In this document: positions 42,662 to 51,253 of the stretch, in pieces | Position numbering within the stretch: the stretch's first letter is position 1 | Layout of the letters: each line of letters starts with the position of its first letter | Assembly (NCBI GenBank): GCA_964517605.1 | Contig: CAZFCE010000007.1 | Location: 124,001 to 188,000, forward strand | Direction of reading: 5' to 3' | Source: J095 sp964517605 | Lineage (GTDB): Bacteria; Chloroflexota; Anaerolineae; 4572-78; J111 | DNA: 64,000 bases | The notes under the pieces: model-generated | Database searches by the model: none | What the model was told of the DNA's origin: nothing | Seen by the model: only the letters and a program-made list of their open reading frames with translations | Program-made: the position numbers and the translations under genes

Positions 42662-42820
42662 ATGCTACTGAAGAAAATTCGTCATTATCTATCCCAACTG
42701 GTTACGCCCAAACCTGAGCCGCAACCGATGCCCGTCCCACCGGTGGCCCCACCTCCGCCCGATCAGCCGCGATTTCAATCCAGGCGTTCTCGCCGCGCCC
42801 GGCGAAAAAACAAAAAATAA
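42662..42820 (+). CDS. Small basic Pro-rich protein (52 residues)
   Basis: ATG at 42662 follows AGGAGAG with good spacing. The product has a basic amphipathic start (M-L-L-K-K-I-R-H-Y-L), a proline-rich centre and a strongly basic tail (R-R-S-R-R-A-R-R-K-N-K-K), as expected for a nucleic-acid-binding or membrane-associated peptide. It fits exactly between two operon genes, ending 12 bases before the giant gene starts. Confidence 0.55.
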   Translation: MLLKKIRHYLSQLVTPKPEPQPMPVPPVAPPPPDQPRFQSRRSRRARRKNKK

Positions 42821-42832
42821 GGGGAACCGACC

Positions 42833-45800
42833 ATGCCAACCGCCACCGGGTTTACTTCACTTGTTGATTGGAATAGTCTTATGGGCGCATTTAACGCGCT
42901 AATCCGGTTACTCAACCCTACCCTGGCGTTGTTGTTGGGGGTAAGTTTGGCTTTGGGAACGGTGTTATTGGTGTTGGGCCATGATCTTAAGACCCAACGC
43001 CAGCAAACAACATCGCGCCGCCCAAAAAGCCAGTCTGGACGTAATTTCATCACCAAAAAATATCAGCATCCGCCCCAATTAACGTTGTGGCAGCAAATTG
43101 CTTGCTTGTTATTCCCTGGTTTTCGCGCCAAATTGGCCCGCCAACGGTTTCAGCGCCCATCGCAAAAAAGAGTTGTGATCCCGATTAACGGCGAAAACAC
43201 CCAGGCGGCGGCGTCATCAACGCGATCCAAAACGCCCAAAAATAAAAAATTGTCGTCCCCACCACCACCCCGGCAACCTGACAAAAAACCGGTCTTAGAC
43301 CAAGCAATGGCGCAATCAACACCTGGAAGTTCTGGTCAATCATCTACCAAACCCGGAACGGACGCACCGGCCCCACGCCTTGCTTTTGGATTACCCCGGC
43401 CAAAATTTGACTTGGCGGCGGTATTGGATGAATTGGACGAACTTGACCACCAAAAACAGCAAGCCGAATTGGAAACCGACCGGTTGGCTCAGGAATTACA
43501 GCAGGACATTCGCCCTGCATTTGGGCTACCCCTATTCAAGGTGGAAAGACAGCCCAAAACACCAACTGCGCCTCCCAAGGCAGCCCCCGCTCCCCAAAAA
43601 TCTGACTCAAAACCCAAAATCAAAGCGGGAGAGCGCCACCCGGCCAACCTAAAACCCGCTTGGCACTTACAATATGATGAACCTATCGGCCCGGAACCCG
43701 CACCGCCACCCCTGGCCACCGGCGCAGATTTAATTGATTTGTACCTCAGCGAACAACCGCCGATTTTACATTGCCCATTTTGTAACAGTCGTCAGGTGTA
43801 TGGAAATGGTGGGGAGGATATGGCGTGCCCCGCTTGTGGGGAACAGTTTCATCGGAGCCAGGTTAAAAAACGCTCGCAAAAGCGAAAACCGGCGCAGCCA
43901 ACTCAACCTAAAACCCCTAAAATCAAACCGCCCAAACTGAAGCCTGAGCCGGTGGGCCAGATTGAGGCTACGGCTGGCCCTACATTTCAATACGATGCAC
44001 CCATCGGCCCGGAACCCGATCTTCGGTTGATGTACGACACGCCCGCCGGCCCGCCGCGCCCGTTATTGCCCGCCATCTTGCCGGCTCCCCCACCATTGAG
44101 TTTTAAAGACCCCAGCCAGGCCAAAATTTTTGAAGCGGCCTTAAACCTGGGGTATCCCCAACTGGCCGGTTGGGTGGCTTCCCATGATTACGATACCCTC
44201 AACTCGCGCAAAGCGGAGTTTGTGACGTGGCTGGAAAATGCTTACCGTAGCGGGCGCACCCTGACCGCTGCCGCCCAATTTAATAGCGTGGAACATGCCT
44301 GGGATGTGTGGGTTGATGAAACCGATCCTGACAGCCTGGGTTATTCCGGCCAATCTCGCGGGGTCCGCCTTGCCCCGCCCAGTGGTCAGGTCAATCTATT
44401 TGATGAAGTGCCAGCCTTGCCCGATACCCCCTTAGGCAGCGATCCCGCCATCGAAATGATGAACAAGGACGATTTGGCTGTCGGCGATGGGCCAATCCAG
44501 GAGAAGCAAACTTCTCATATTGAAGCAGATTTTGCCTCAATCCGCCCCGCTTCCATGGCCGAACTGGTGAATGGCACGGTTTCAGTCAAGCAGGATAGCC
44601 CGGGTGGTGAGGCCATCCTGGCCCAAGAAACCAACAATAAAGACTACCGGCTCTCTTTTGAAGGGGATTGGAGTTGGGTACAATTTGAGCAAAAGCCTGC
44701 TGCCGATGTTCTGACTGCGCTAAAATCCGGCGGAGCGCGCTGGGGCAAAAAGCGGCAAGCATGGTATTTTAAACGCCGGATTGATGAACAGTGGCTCGAC
44801 CGGCTGCTGGGCGCGGCCCAGCCCGTTACCGAAAAAAGTGAACCTGATAAATCCGAAAATGAAGCGCCGGCCATGGCCGCCGAAGCTGGCATTGGTGGTG
44901 GCGCTGAACCCCTAACCATCCTGGCTGAACCCGGAAAGGAAGTAACCGATGACCAACGACCAAACCTTGGACTATTACCTGAACGTGCTGAACCAGGGCA
45001 ACCCGCTGACCAACCTGGCGCAGACCACTCGCCAGCATTGGCAGCAGCACCGGCCCCGGATGTGCCGCCAACTGGAACAAGCGAACCAACTGGAACGGGC
45101 GATCCAGACCGCCGTCGCGCTGACCCAGGAAGCAGTTTTCCAGCTATTGGAACAACAACCGGAACTGACCATGTACGAGGCATGGATGGTCGTGCGCCAC
45201 GAGTGGGTGATCCTGCCCTCGGAGGAGGAACAACCGGAATTGGGAACGAACCCGACCGAGTGGGTGCTACCGCCGGAGACCGAGGAGGACGAGGACTAAC
45301 CGGCGATTACCGCATCACCGCCGCCGATCAACTTGGTGTTGGCGGCGCAAAACAGAAATACCGCGACAATGTGGCGGCCATTCGCCTATTGAAACAGCTT
45401 GAAGCCGAAGGCCGTCAGGCTACCCCGGCTGAACAAGCCATTTTGGTTAAGTATGTAGGGTGGGGCGGCTTGCCCAAAGTCTTTGACCCCTACGAAACCT
45501 ACTCGTATAACAAGAACGCCCAATGGAAAGATGAATATTACGAACTGCGCGACCTGCTCACCGACGAAGAATACACCGCCGCCAGAGGCTCCACCACCAA
45601 CGCCCACTACACCGCCCCCGGCGTCATCAGCGCCATGTGGCAGGGGCTGCACCGGCTGGGTTTTACGGGCGGGCGGGTGCTGGAACCGGCGGCGGGGGTG
45701 GGCCACTTTTTTGGCCTGATGCCCTCGGAGTTGGCGGCCAACTCCCACCGGATTGCCACTGAACTTGACTCTCTGACCGGACGGATTGCCCGGCAACTTT

Positions 45801-48800
45801 ACCCCAACGCCGATGTCCGTGTGACCGGCTTTGAAAACAGCAATCTCCCCAACAATTTTATTGACCTGGCGATTAGCAACGTGCCGTTTGGTAATTACGG
45901 TATCCATGACCCGGAGTTCAAACGGGAGCGCAAATTCCTCACCCGCTCCATCCACAACTACTTCTTTGCCAAAGCCCTGGACAAAGTAAAACCGGGGGGA
46001 GTGGTGGCTTTTGTCACCAGCCGCTTTACCCTGGATAGCAAAGACGCCCAGGTGCGCGAATACCTGGCTGGCAAAGCCGACCTGGTGGGGGCTATTCGGC
46101 TGCCCAATACCGCCTTCAAAGAAAACGCTATGACCGATGTCACCACCGACATCATCTTTTTGCGTAAACGAGCCGAAGGCGACCCCGCAACGGATACCGG
46201 CTGGGTTGACACCGTGGAAACCACCGATGACAACGGCAAAAGCTACCGGCTAAATGAATATTTTAGGCGTAACCCGGCCATGCTATTGGGCAAAATGGAA
46301 GTCAGCGGGAATATGTACCGCGATAGCGCCGACCTGGTGCCGGATGGCCGCAACCTGACCGATGCGCTGGCCGAGGCCATGAATACATTGCCGGCAGACC
46401 TTTTAAAACCGCCAGTTGTTACTCCATCCGCCGATACCATCAGCCAGCCACCGCCCTTCTACGAGCGTCGCCACAGCAATGCGGTGCCCCGTATCCGGGA
46501 AGGCTCCTATTTTGTGGGAGCTGACAACCGGGTATATCGCCGGCAAAATGGCTTTGATGTTGGGGTTGAACCCGGCACAAAATCGGCCCAAACTACCGCC
46601 AAACACGTAGAACGAGTCCGCCGTTTAACGGCCGTCCGGGCGGCGGCCCGCGATCTGCTTGATTTGAACCTGGCCGGAGCCAGCGATGCGGAACTGGAAA
46701 CAGGCCAGGCCAGCCTCAACGCCGTGTATGATGCCTTTACCACCCAGTTTGGCCCCATTCATCTGCCGGTTAACAGCAAAGCCATTGCCGATGACCCCGA
46801 CTTGCCGGTAATGTTAGCCCTGGAACGGTACGACCGCACCACCAAAACCGCCCAAAAAGCGGCGATTTTCCGGGAGCGGGTGATTGGTCGGACGGAACGC
46901 CCCACCCACGCCAGTAGCGCCAAAGATGCGCTACTCATCAGCCTGAATGAGTACGGCGAGTTAAACTGGGCGCGAATGGAAGAACTCACCGGCCAGCCGC
47001 AGGATGACCTGGCTGCCGAACTGGGCGACATCCTCTATTTGAACCCCGAAGGTAGCTGGGAAACCGCCGAAACCTACCTGTCCGGCAACATTCGCCAGAA
47101 ATTGGCCGCCGCCGAAGCTGCCGCCGCCATTGAGCCGCTCTACCAACGCAACGTGGCGGCGCTGCGGAACAAACTGCCCCGCGAGTTAGCCCCCACCGAA
47201 ATTTGGGCCAACCTGGGCGCGGGGTGGATACCGGATACCGTGGTGCAACAGTTTGTCAGCGGCCTGTTGAGATCGCGGGGGATCAAGGTGCAGTATATTG
47301 AGGAATTGGCCCAATGGACGGTTGAAGCTGACAAATGGATCAAAGACGGTTATGACAACAACAACGGCGAGTGGGCCACGGCTCGCGCCTCGGTGCTGGA
47401 ATTGATCGAGGCGGCGCTTAACGCCCGCACTATTACCATCTACGATACCGTCAAAGACGCCGACGGAAATCGTAAATCAGTTATTAACCAGGATGAAACC
47501 CTGGCCGCCAGAGCTATGCAAGGCAAAATCAAGGATCGTTTTGCCCAGTGGGTGTGGGAAGATGAACCCCGCGCCGCCGAACTGGCCGCCATTTATAATG
47601 AACAGTTTAATGCCCTGGCTCCCCAACAATTTGACGGCTCACACCTGAGTTTACCCGGCACCGCCGCCGACATCAGCCTGCGTTCGCACCAGAAAAACGC
47701 AATCTGGCGCATTTTACAGGGCGGAAACACTCTGCTGGCCCACCAGGTAGGAGCCGGCAAAACCTTTACCATGATTGCCGCCGGCATGGAGTTACGCCGG
47801 TTAGGACTGCGTAAAAAGGTGATGCACATTGTCCTCAACAGTACGCTCGATCAGTACGCCGCCGACTTTCAACGCCTGTATCCTGGGGCGCGGGTGCTGG
47901 TTTTGGACGCCGAATCGGTTTCACCGGCCCGCCGCAAAGAGACTATGAGCCGCATTGCCACCGAAGATTGGGATGCCATTATTACCAGCCACACCAGTTT
48001 TGAAAAGCTGCCGGTGCAGGATGAAACCTTTAACGGCTTCTTGCGTGAGCAAATTACGGTGCTAGAGGATTACATGGCCGAACTCAGGCAGGAAGATGAA
48101 AAAGAAAACCGCAAAACCATCAAGGAACTGGAAAAAGCCAAAAAACGGTTAGAGGCCAAACTCCGCGACAAACGAGACGCCAAGGAAAAGGACAACGCCC
48201 TGACTTGGGAAGAATTAGGCGTTGACCATTTGTTTGTTGATGAAGCCCATAAATTCAAAAACCTGTACTTCCCCACCAAACGTGGCCGGGTGGCCGGCAT
48301 TGGCGGCAGCGAAAGTGGCCGGGCTTTTGACCTGTTTATCAAAACTCGCGCCATTGCCAAACAGGGCGGGCTAACGCTGGCTACCGGCACTCCCATTGCC
48401 AACAGCGTGTCCGAAATGTATACCATGCAGCGCTATTTGCAATATAACCAACTCAAAGCGCAGGGCTTGGGCCACTTTGACGCCTGGGCCAATATGTTCG
48501 GTGACACCGTAACCGCCATCGAAATGAAGCCAACCGGCAGTGGCTACCGCCAATTTACCCGCTTTGCCAAATTTAACAACGTGCCGGAATTGCTACGCAT
48601 GTACCATCAAACCGCCGATGTGCAAATGGATTTGGATACGCTGGGCATCGTCCGGCCCAAGCTGGCTGGCCCCCATCCGGTTTCGGTGGAACCCTCGGAG
48701 CGGTTGCAGGCGTTCATCAAAGAAGCCGAGGCTCGCGCCGACAACCTGAGCCGCGTTGATCCCCGCGATGACAACATGCTCAAAATTGTGTCCGATGCCG

Positions 48801-50122
48801 GCAAAGCGGCGCTGGATATGCGCCTGATTGATGTGGAACTCCCCGACGACCCCAATAGCAAGGTTAACGCCCTGGTAGACCGCGTGGCGGACATTTACCA
48901 GCGCACCAGTGGCGTAGAACTGCCTGGCGTGACCGGGCCGCAAAACCTCACCCAAATGATTTTTCTGGACACATCCACCCCTGGTGACAAGGATGGGTTT
49001 AACGTGTACCAGGATATTAAAGGAAAGCTGGTCAAGGCCAATATCCCAGAAGCCGAAATTGCCTTTATTCATGATGCCAAAACCGATGAACAACGGCTGG
49101 CTTTGTTTGAGCGTATGAACGCCGGCGAAATTAGAGTGCTATTGGGGTCTACTGAAAAAGCCGGCACCGGCGTTAACGTGCAGCGGTTGCTCTATGCCTT
49201 ACACCACCTCGACGCCCCCTGGCGACCGGCGGATATTGAGCAACGTGAAGGCCGTATTTTGCGGCAGGGCAACCTCAACCCCAACATTGAGATTTATCGC
49301 TATGTAACCGCCGGCAGTTTTGATGTGTTTAAGTGGCAAACGCTGGAAACCAAGGCCAAATTTATCTCGCAAATCAATAATGGCGACATGAGCACTCGCA
49401 GCATTGAAGATGTTGACGCCGCCGTTATCGGCTACGCCGAGATGAAAGCCATTGCCAGCGGCAACCCGGTCATGCTGGAAAAAATTAAAGTTGAGGCTGA
49501 CGTGCGCAAGTACGAAGGCTTGTTTAACGCCTGGCAAAATCGCCGTTACGAATTGCAGCGTGAACTCCAAGACCTGCCCCGGCAGGTTGACCAGGCTCAA
49601 CAACTGGCCGATAGCTACCGTGAATTGCTGGCCACCCGCAACCGCGAAGGCTTGGCCTTGCTAGAACCCATTGGGGCCGGGTTAGCGGCGCTGGGTGAAC
49701 AGGCTGCTGCCGGGCCGGTTTCGGTGGGAAATCTGTTTAACCGCCCCGCGCGGGTGCGGATTGGCCAGGAGGGGCCGCAGTTGGTGGTGACTGTGGCCAA
49801 AGGGGTAGAGTTGGGCTTTAAGATTACCAGCCAGGACAAACGCAATGTGGCCAAGCTGCAAGATTTGTTCGGGCCGGATTTGGAGCGGCGCATCAGTGAG
49901 CAGGATCGGTTGATCACCGAACTGGAACGCACCATAAACGGCCATCAGGCCGAACTGAACAAACCATTTGAACACACTGCCGCGTTGAGTTCTCTGCACC
50001 AACGCCAGGCCATCATCCGGGCCGAGATTGACGGCATTGAAGCCAGCCAACCCCAACAGGTGTTTGACGATAGCACGTTTGGGCCGGATACGCCTGAACG
50101 GGACGAGGACAACAGCGGTTAA
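42833..50122 (+). CDS. Giant N6-adenine methylase / SNF2-type helicase (DarB-like anti-restriction protein)
   Basis: This 2429-residue protein begins with a transmembrane helix (about residues 24-46). A disordered Pro-rich region follows, with a zinc ribbon near 313-335 (C-P-F-C ... C-P-A-C). After a disordered linker the DarB-type core starts with D-Y-R-I-T-A-A-D-Q-L-G and V-K-Y-V-G-W-G-G-L. It includes a methylase with L-E-P-A-A-G-V-G-H-F and N-V-P-F-G (near 1017), then an SF2 helicase with H-Q-V-G-A-G-K-T (near 1638) and V-D-E-A-H-K-F-K-N (near 1801). Phage P1 DarB, of the same general design, protects incoming DNA from type I restriction. A host-protection role for a mobile element is inferred. 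AAGGGGAA precedes the ATG. Confidence 0.85.
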   Translation: MPTATGFTSLVDWNSLMGAFNALIRLLNPTLALLLGVSLALGTVLLVLGHDLKTQRQQTTSRRPKSQSGRNFITKKYQHPPQLTLWQQIACLLFPGFRAKLARQRFQRPSQKRVVIPINGENTQAAASSTRSKTPKNKKLSSPPPPRQPDKKPVLDQAMAQSTPGSSGQSSTKPGTDAPAPRLAFGLPRPKFDLAAVLDELDELDHQKQQAELETDRLAQELQQDIRPAFGLPLFKVERQPKTPTAPPKAAPAPQKSDSKPKIKAGERHPANLKPAWHLQYDEPIGPEPAPPPLATGADLIDLYLSEQPPILHCPFCNSRQVYGNGGEDMACPACGEQFHRSQVKKRSQKRKPAQPTQPKTPKIKPPKLKPEPVGQIEATAGPTFQYDAPIGPEPDLRLMYDTPAGPPRPLLPAILPAPPPLSFKDPSQAKIFEAALNLGYPQLAGWVASHDYDTLNSRKAEFVTWLENAYRSGRTLTAAAQFNSVEHAWDVWVDETDPDSLGYSGQSRGVRLAPPSGQVNLFDEVPALPDTPLGSDPAIEMMNKDDLAVGDGPIQEKQTSHIEADFASIRPASMAELVNGTVSVKQDSPGGEAILAQETNNKDYRLSFEGDWSWVQFEQKPAADVLTALKSGGARWGKKRQAWYFKRRIDEQWLDRLLGAAQPVTEKSEPDKSENEAPAMAAEAGIGGGAEPLTILAEPGKEVTDDQRPNLGLLPERAEPGQPADQPGADHSPALAAAPAPDVPPTGTSEPTGTGDPDRRRADPGSSFPAIGTTTGTDHVRGMDGRAPRVGDPALGGGTTGIGNEPDRVGATAGDRGGRGLTGDYRITAADQLGVGGAKQKYRDNVAAIRLLKQLEAEGRQATPAEQAILVKYVGWGGLPKVFDPYETYSYNKNAQWKDEYYELRDLLTDEEYTAARGSTTNAHYTAPGVISAMWQGLHRLGFTGGRVLEPAAGVGHFFGLMPSELAANSHRIATELDSLTGRIARQLYPNADVRVTGFENSNLPNNFIDLAISNVPFGNYGIHDPEFKRERKFLTRSIHNYFFAKALDKVKPGGVVAFVTSRFTLDSKDAQVREYLAGKADLVGAIRLPNTAFKENAMTDVTTDIIFLRKRAEGDPATDTGWVDTVETTDDNGKSYRLNEYFRRNPAMLLGKMEVSGNMYRDSADLVPDGRNLTDALAEAMNTLPADLLKPPVVTPSADTISQPPPFYERRHSNAVPRIREGSYFVGADNRVYRRQNGFDVGVEPGTKSAQTTAKHVERVRRLTAVRAAARDLLDLNLAGASDAELETGQASLNAVYDAFTTQFGPIHLPVNSKAIADDPDLPVMLALERYDRTTKTAQKAAIFRERVIGRTERPTHASSAKDALLISLNEYGELNWARMEELTGQPQDDLAAELGDILYLNPEGSWETAETYLSGNIRQKLAAAEAAAAIEPLYQRNVAALRNKLPRELAPTEIWANLGAGWIPDTVVQQFVSGLLRSRGIKVQYIEELAQWTVEADKWIKDGYDNNNGEWATARASVLELIEAALNARTITIYDTVKDADGNRKSVINQDETLAARAMQGKIKDRFAQWVWEDEPRAAELAAIYNEQFNALAPQQFDGSHLSLPGTAADISLRSHQKNAIWRILQGGNTLLAHQVGAGKTFTMIAAGMELRRLGLRKKVMHIVLNSTLDQYAADFQRLYPGARVLVLDAESVSPARRKETMSRIATEDWDAIITSHTSFEKLPVQDETFNGFLREQITVLEDYMAELRQEDEKENRKTIKELEKAKKRLEAKLRDKRDAKEKDNALTWEELGVDHLFVDEAHKFKNLYFPTKRGRVAGIGGSESGRAFDLFIKTRAIAKQGGLTLATGTPIANSVSEMYTMQRYLQYNQLKAQGLGHFDAWANMFGDTVTAIEMKPTGSGYRQFTRFAKFNNVPELLRMYHQTADVQMDLDTLGIVRPKLAGPHPVSVEPSERLQAFIKEAEARADNLSRVDPRDDNMLKIVSDAGKAALDMRLIDVELPDDPNSKVNALVDRVADIYQRTSGVELPGVTGPQNLTQMIFLDTSTPGDKDGFNVYQDIKGKLVKANIPEAEIAFIHDAKTDEQRLALFERMNAGEIRVLLGSTEKAGTGVNVQRLLYALHHLDAPWRPADIEQREGRILRQGNLNPNIEIYRYVTAGSFDVFKWQTLETKAKFISQINNGDMSTRSIEDVDAAVIGYAEMKAIASGNPVMLEKIKVEADVRKYEGLFNAWQNRRYELQRELQDLPRQVDQAQQLADSYRELLATRNREGLALLEPIGAGLAALGEQAAAGPVSVGNLFNRPARVRIGQEGPQLVVTVAKGVELGFKITSQDKRNVAKLQDLFGPDLERRISEQDRLITELERTINGHQAELNKPFEHTAALSSLHQRQAIIRAEIDGIEASQPQQVFDDSTFGPDTPERDEDNSG
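44949..45299 (+). CDS. Overprinted small gene inside the DarB-like gene
   Basis: In the frame one base after that of the giant gene, an ATG at 44949 follows AAAGGAAG and opens 116 codons. The product looks like a folded helical protein (D-Q-T-L-D-Y-Y-L-N-V-L-N-Q-G, H-R-P-R-M, E-A-W-M-V-V-R-H-E-W) with an acidic tail (E-T-E-E-D-E-D). The giant protein in the same stretch (about residues 706-822) is a low-complexity G/P/R/D-rich linker. That pattern suggests the small gene is the constrained frame and the linker the by-product. A distant likeness to TnpV-type mobile-element proteins is possible but unproven. Confidence 0.6.
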   Translation: MTNDQTLDYYLNVLNQGNPLTNLAQTTRQHWQQHRPRMCRQLEQANQLERAIQTAVALTQEAVFQLLEQQPELTMYEAWMVVRHEWVILPSEEEQPELGTNPTEWVLPPETEEDED

Positions 50123-50640
50123 AGTGACAGCACCACCCGACCGGCGCGGCGGCGTTGACCGGGAATTGAATAACAGGCTATTACCGATTTCAGCCGGCAG
50201 CCTTAAACGCCGGCAGAGTCACAACGCTGGCCGCCGCCAGACGCTCCACACGCCGGCGCTGCCTTCGGCGTGAGGGAGACTCCCAGACGGGTGGGTGTGA
50301 AGGTAGTTTGTTTCCGTCCGCGTTGAATGAGATTTTGACCGAAATTCAAGGGGAGTAAGGGGGAGTGCCGGAGAATTTTCTCCGGCCACGCGGTAAAGCG
50401 CGACCTGGGCGCGTCATCACCCCTTGAGCGGCACTTTACGCCGCTCGCGTAGGTAGCCGAAGCGATGGCCTGATGGGACCCATACCGGGCAACATGGCCA
50501 CCTGGCGCACTCTTGCCCCTAATCAGGGGGGGAGTGCGCCTCGCTCCAACCACCCCACCCAAGCAGGTCGCTGACTGCGCCAGAAAAAACTTTGTAATCT
50601 TTGAAGAATAATAAAAAAGCCCGGAATGGGCTTTTTTTGT
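50123..50640. other. Structured non-coding region after the giant gene
   Basis: About 500 bases without a credible gene but with strong hairpins: 50367-50386 (9-bp perfect stem), 50426-50446 (GAGCGGC/GCCGCTC) and 50504-50540 (9-bp stem with an inner CCCCT/AGGGG). A smaller CACGCCG/CGGCGTG hairpin lies near 50250-50275. The region could be an origin of transfer or replication of the mobile element, or a long structured RNA. No relaxase or replication gene is visible to decide. Confidence 0.45.
50613..50638. terminator. Bidirectional intrinsic terminator
   Basis: AAAAAAGCCC and GGGCTTTTTT flank six bases and give U-runs on both strands. It closes the giant gene's transcript or a non-coding RNA. 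Confidence 0.8.
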
Positions 50641-50650
50641 CTCTGAAAAT

Positions 50651-50764
50651 TGTCTACTATTACACAAAAATTTTAAGCTTTGTCCAGTGTTAAACAACCT
50701 TTTTTCGTTATGTCTAATACTAAACAAACTTGCGTTAAAACGAGTTATTGTCTAATATTGCACA
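50651..50764. repeat. Iteron-like array of four TGTCTAATATTAAACA-type sites
   Basis: Four 16-base sites start at 50651, 50681, 50711 and 50749, spaced 30, 30 and 38 bases. The consensus is near the palindrome TGTCTAATATTAGACA. The three-helical-turn spacing puts the first three on one face of the DNA. A related perfect dyad is at 32963-32977, and a diverged version TGTTACAATTGGACA overlaps the leader B promoter (51239-51253). Confidence 0.7.
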
Positions 50765-50786
50765 ATTCACAAACGCATAAAAACGC

Positions 50787-50818
50787 AACGCCGCTGGTGC
50801 TGGAACACCAACGGCGTT
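50787..50818. other. Strong hairpin in the leader of the 58-residue gene
   Basis: AACGCCG-C-TGGTG (50787-50799) pairs with CACCA-A-CGGCGTT (50806-50818) with one internal mismatch. It lies between the iteron array and a TATACT -10 box at 50864-50869. A second small hairpin ACCTG/CAGGT follows it. Confidence 0.5.
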
Positions 50819-50905
50819 ACTAAACCCTCACCTGGATCAGCAGGTAGTGGGCCTGCGTTTTATTATACTCACAGGGTATTTGTATGCCAACCGGCCTGCG
50901 AGTTC

Positions 50906-50943
50906 AAAGCGCACCCTCTACTACGGGCGGGGTGCGCTTTTGT
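50906..50943 (+). terminator. Leader terminator upstream of the 58-residue gene
   Basis: AAAGCGCACCC (50906-50916) and GGGTGCGCTTT (50930-50940) form an 11-bp perfect stem followed by T. It lies between the candidate promoter near 50864 and the start codon at 50976, so transcription of the gene would have to pass it. Confidence 0.6.
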
Positions 50944-50975
50944 GCGTTACCACACTTTCACTCAAAGGAGAAGCC

Positions 50976-51152
50976 ATGGGGCGCACCATTGCCACAATTT
51001 ATCCCGTAGGAAAAGTGGTCGTAACCCTTTTTACCGACCCGGATGGGCAATCAAGCCATCTGGTACAGGTTGAAGGAACCCTCGACCCGGCCAACGCCAT
51101 GCGTTTGGCAATTATTGCCCTATTGGATCGTCTTGTCCGGCGCATCCAGTAA
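50976..51152 (+). CDS. Small 58-residue protein of unknown function
   Basis: ATG at 50976 is preceded by AAAGGAG with six-base spacing. The upstream open frame from 50847 contains the leader terminator and is not believed. The peptide G-R-T-I-A-T-I-Y-P-V-G-K-V-V-V-T-L-F begins with beta-like strands and ends with an amphipathic helix, I-I-A-L-L-D-R-L-V-R-R-I. It looks like a small folded or dimeric protein. No family is recognised. It could be an accessory or regulatory protein of the mobile element. Confidence 0.6.
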   Translation: MGRTIATIYPVGKVVVTLFTDPDGQSSHLVQVEGTLDPANAMRLAIIALLDRLVRRIQ

Positions 51153-51157
51153 CCAGT

Positions 51158-51193
51158 AAAAGAGGCTCCCTGCCGGTGGGAGCCTCTTTTATT
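51158..51193 (+). terminator. Intrinsic terminator after the 58-residue gene
   Basis: AAAAGAGGCTCCC and GGGAGCCTCTTTT flank a seven-base loop, followed by ATT. It isolates the small gene from leader copy B. Confidence 0.85.
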
Positions 51194-51218
51194 ACCAACG
51201 GTAATCACCACCGGGGCT

Positions 51219-51247
51219 TTGTCCTTAAATATCTTATGTGTTACAAT
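51219..51247 (+). promoter_or_regulatory. Promoter of leader copy B
   Basis: TTGTCC (51219-51224), a 17-base spacer and TACAAT (51242-51247) with an upstream TGT match the promoter of copy A at 20845-20873, including the shared TGTGTTACAAT. Confidence 0.65.
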
Positions 51248-51253
51248 TGGACA

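Noticed and set aside
50203..50727. A 174-residue open frame on the minus strand across the non-coding region
   Set aside because: It runs through hairpins, the bidirectional terminator and two iteron-like sites, and has no protein-like composition or ribosome-binding site.
50847..50975. Upstream extension of the 58-residue gene
   Set aside because: The extension covers the candidate promoter and leader terminator; the ATG at 50976 has a strong ribosome-binding site.
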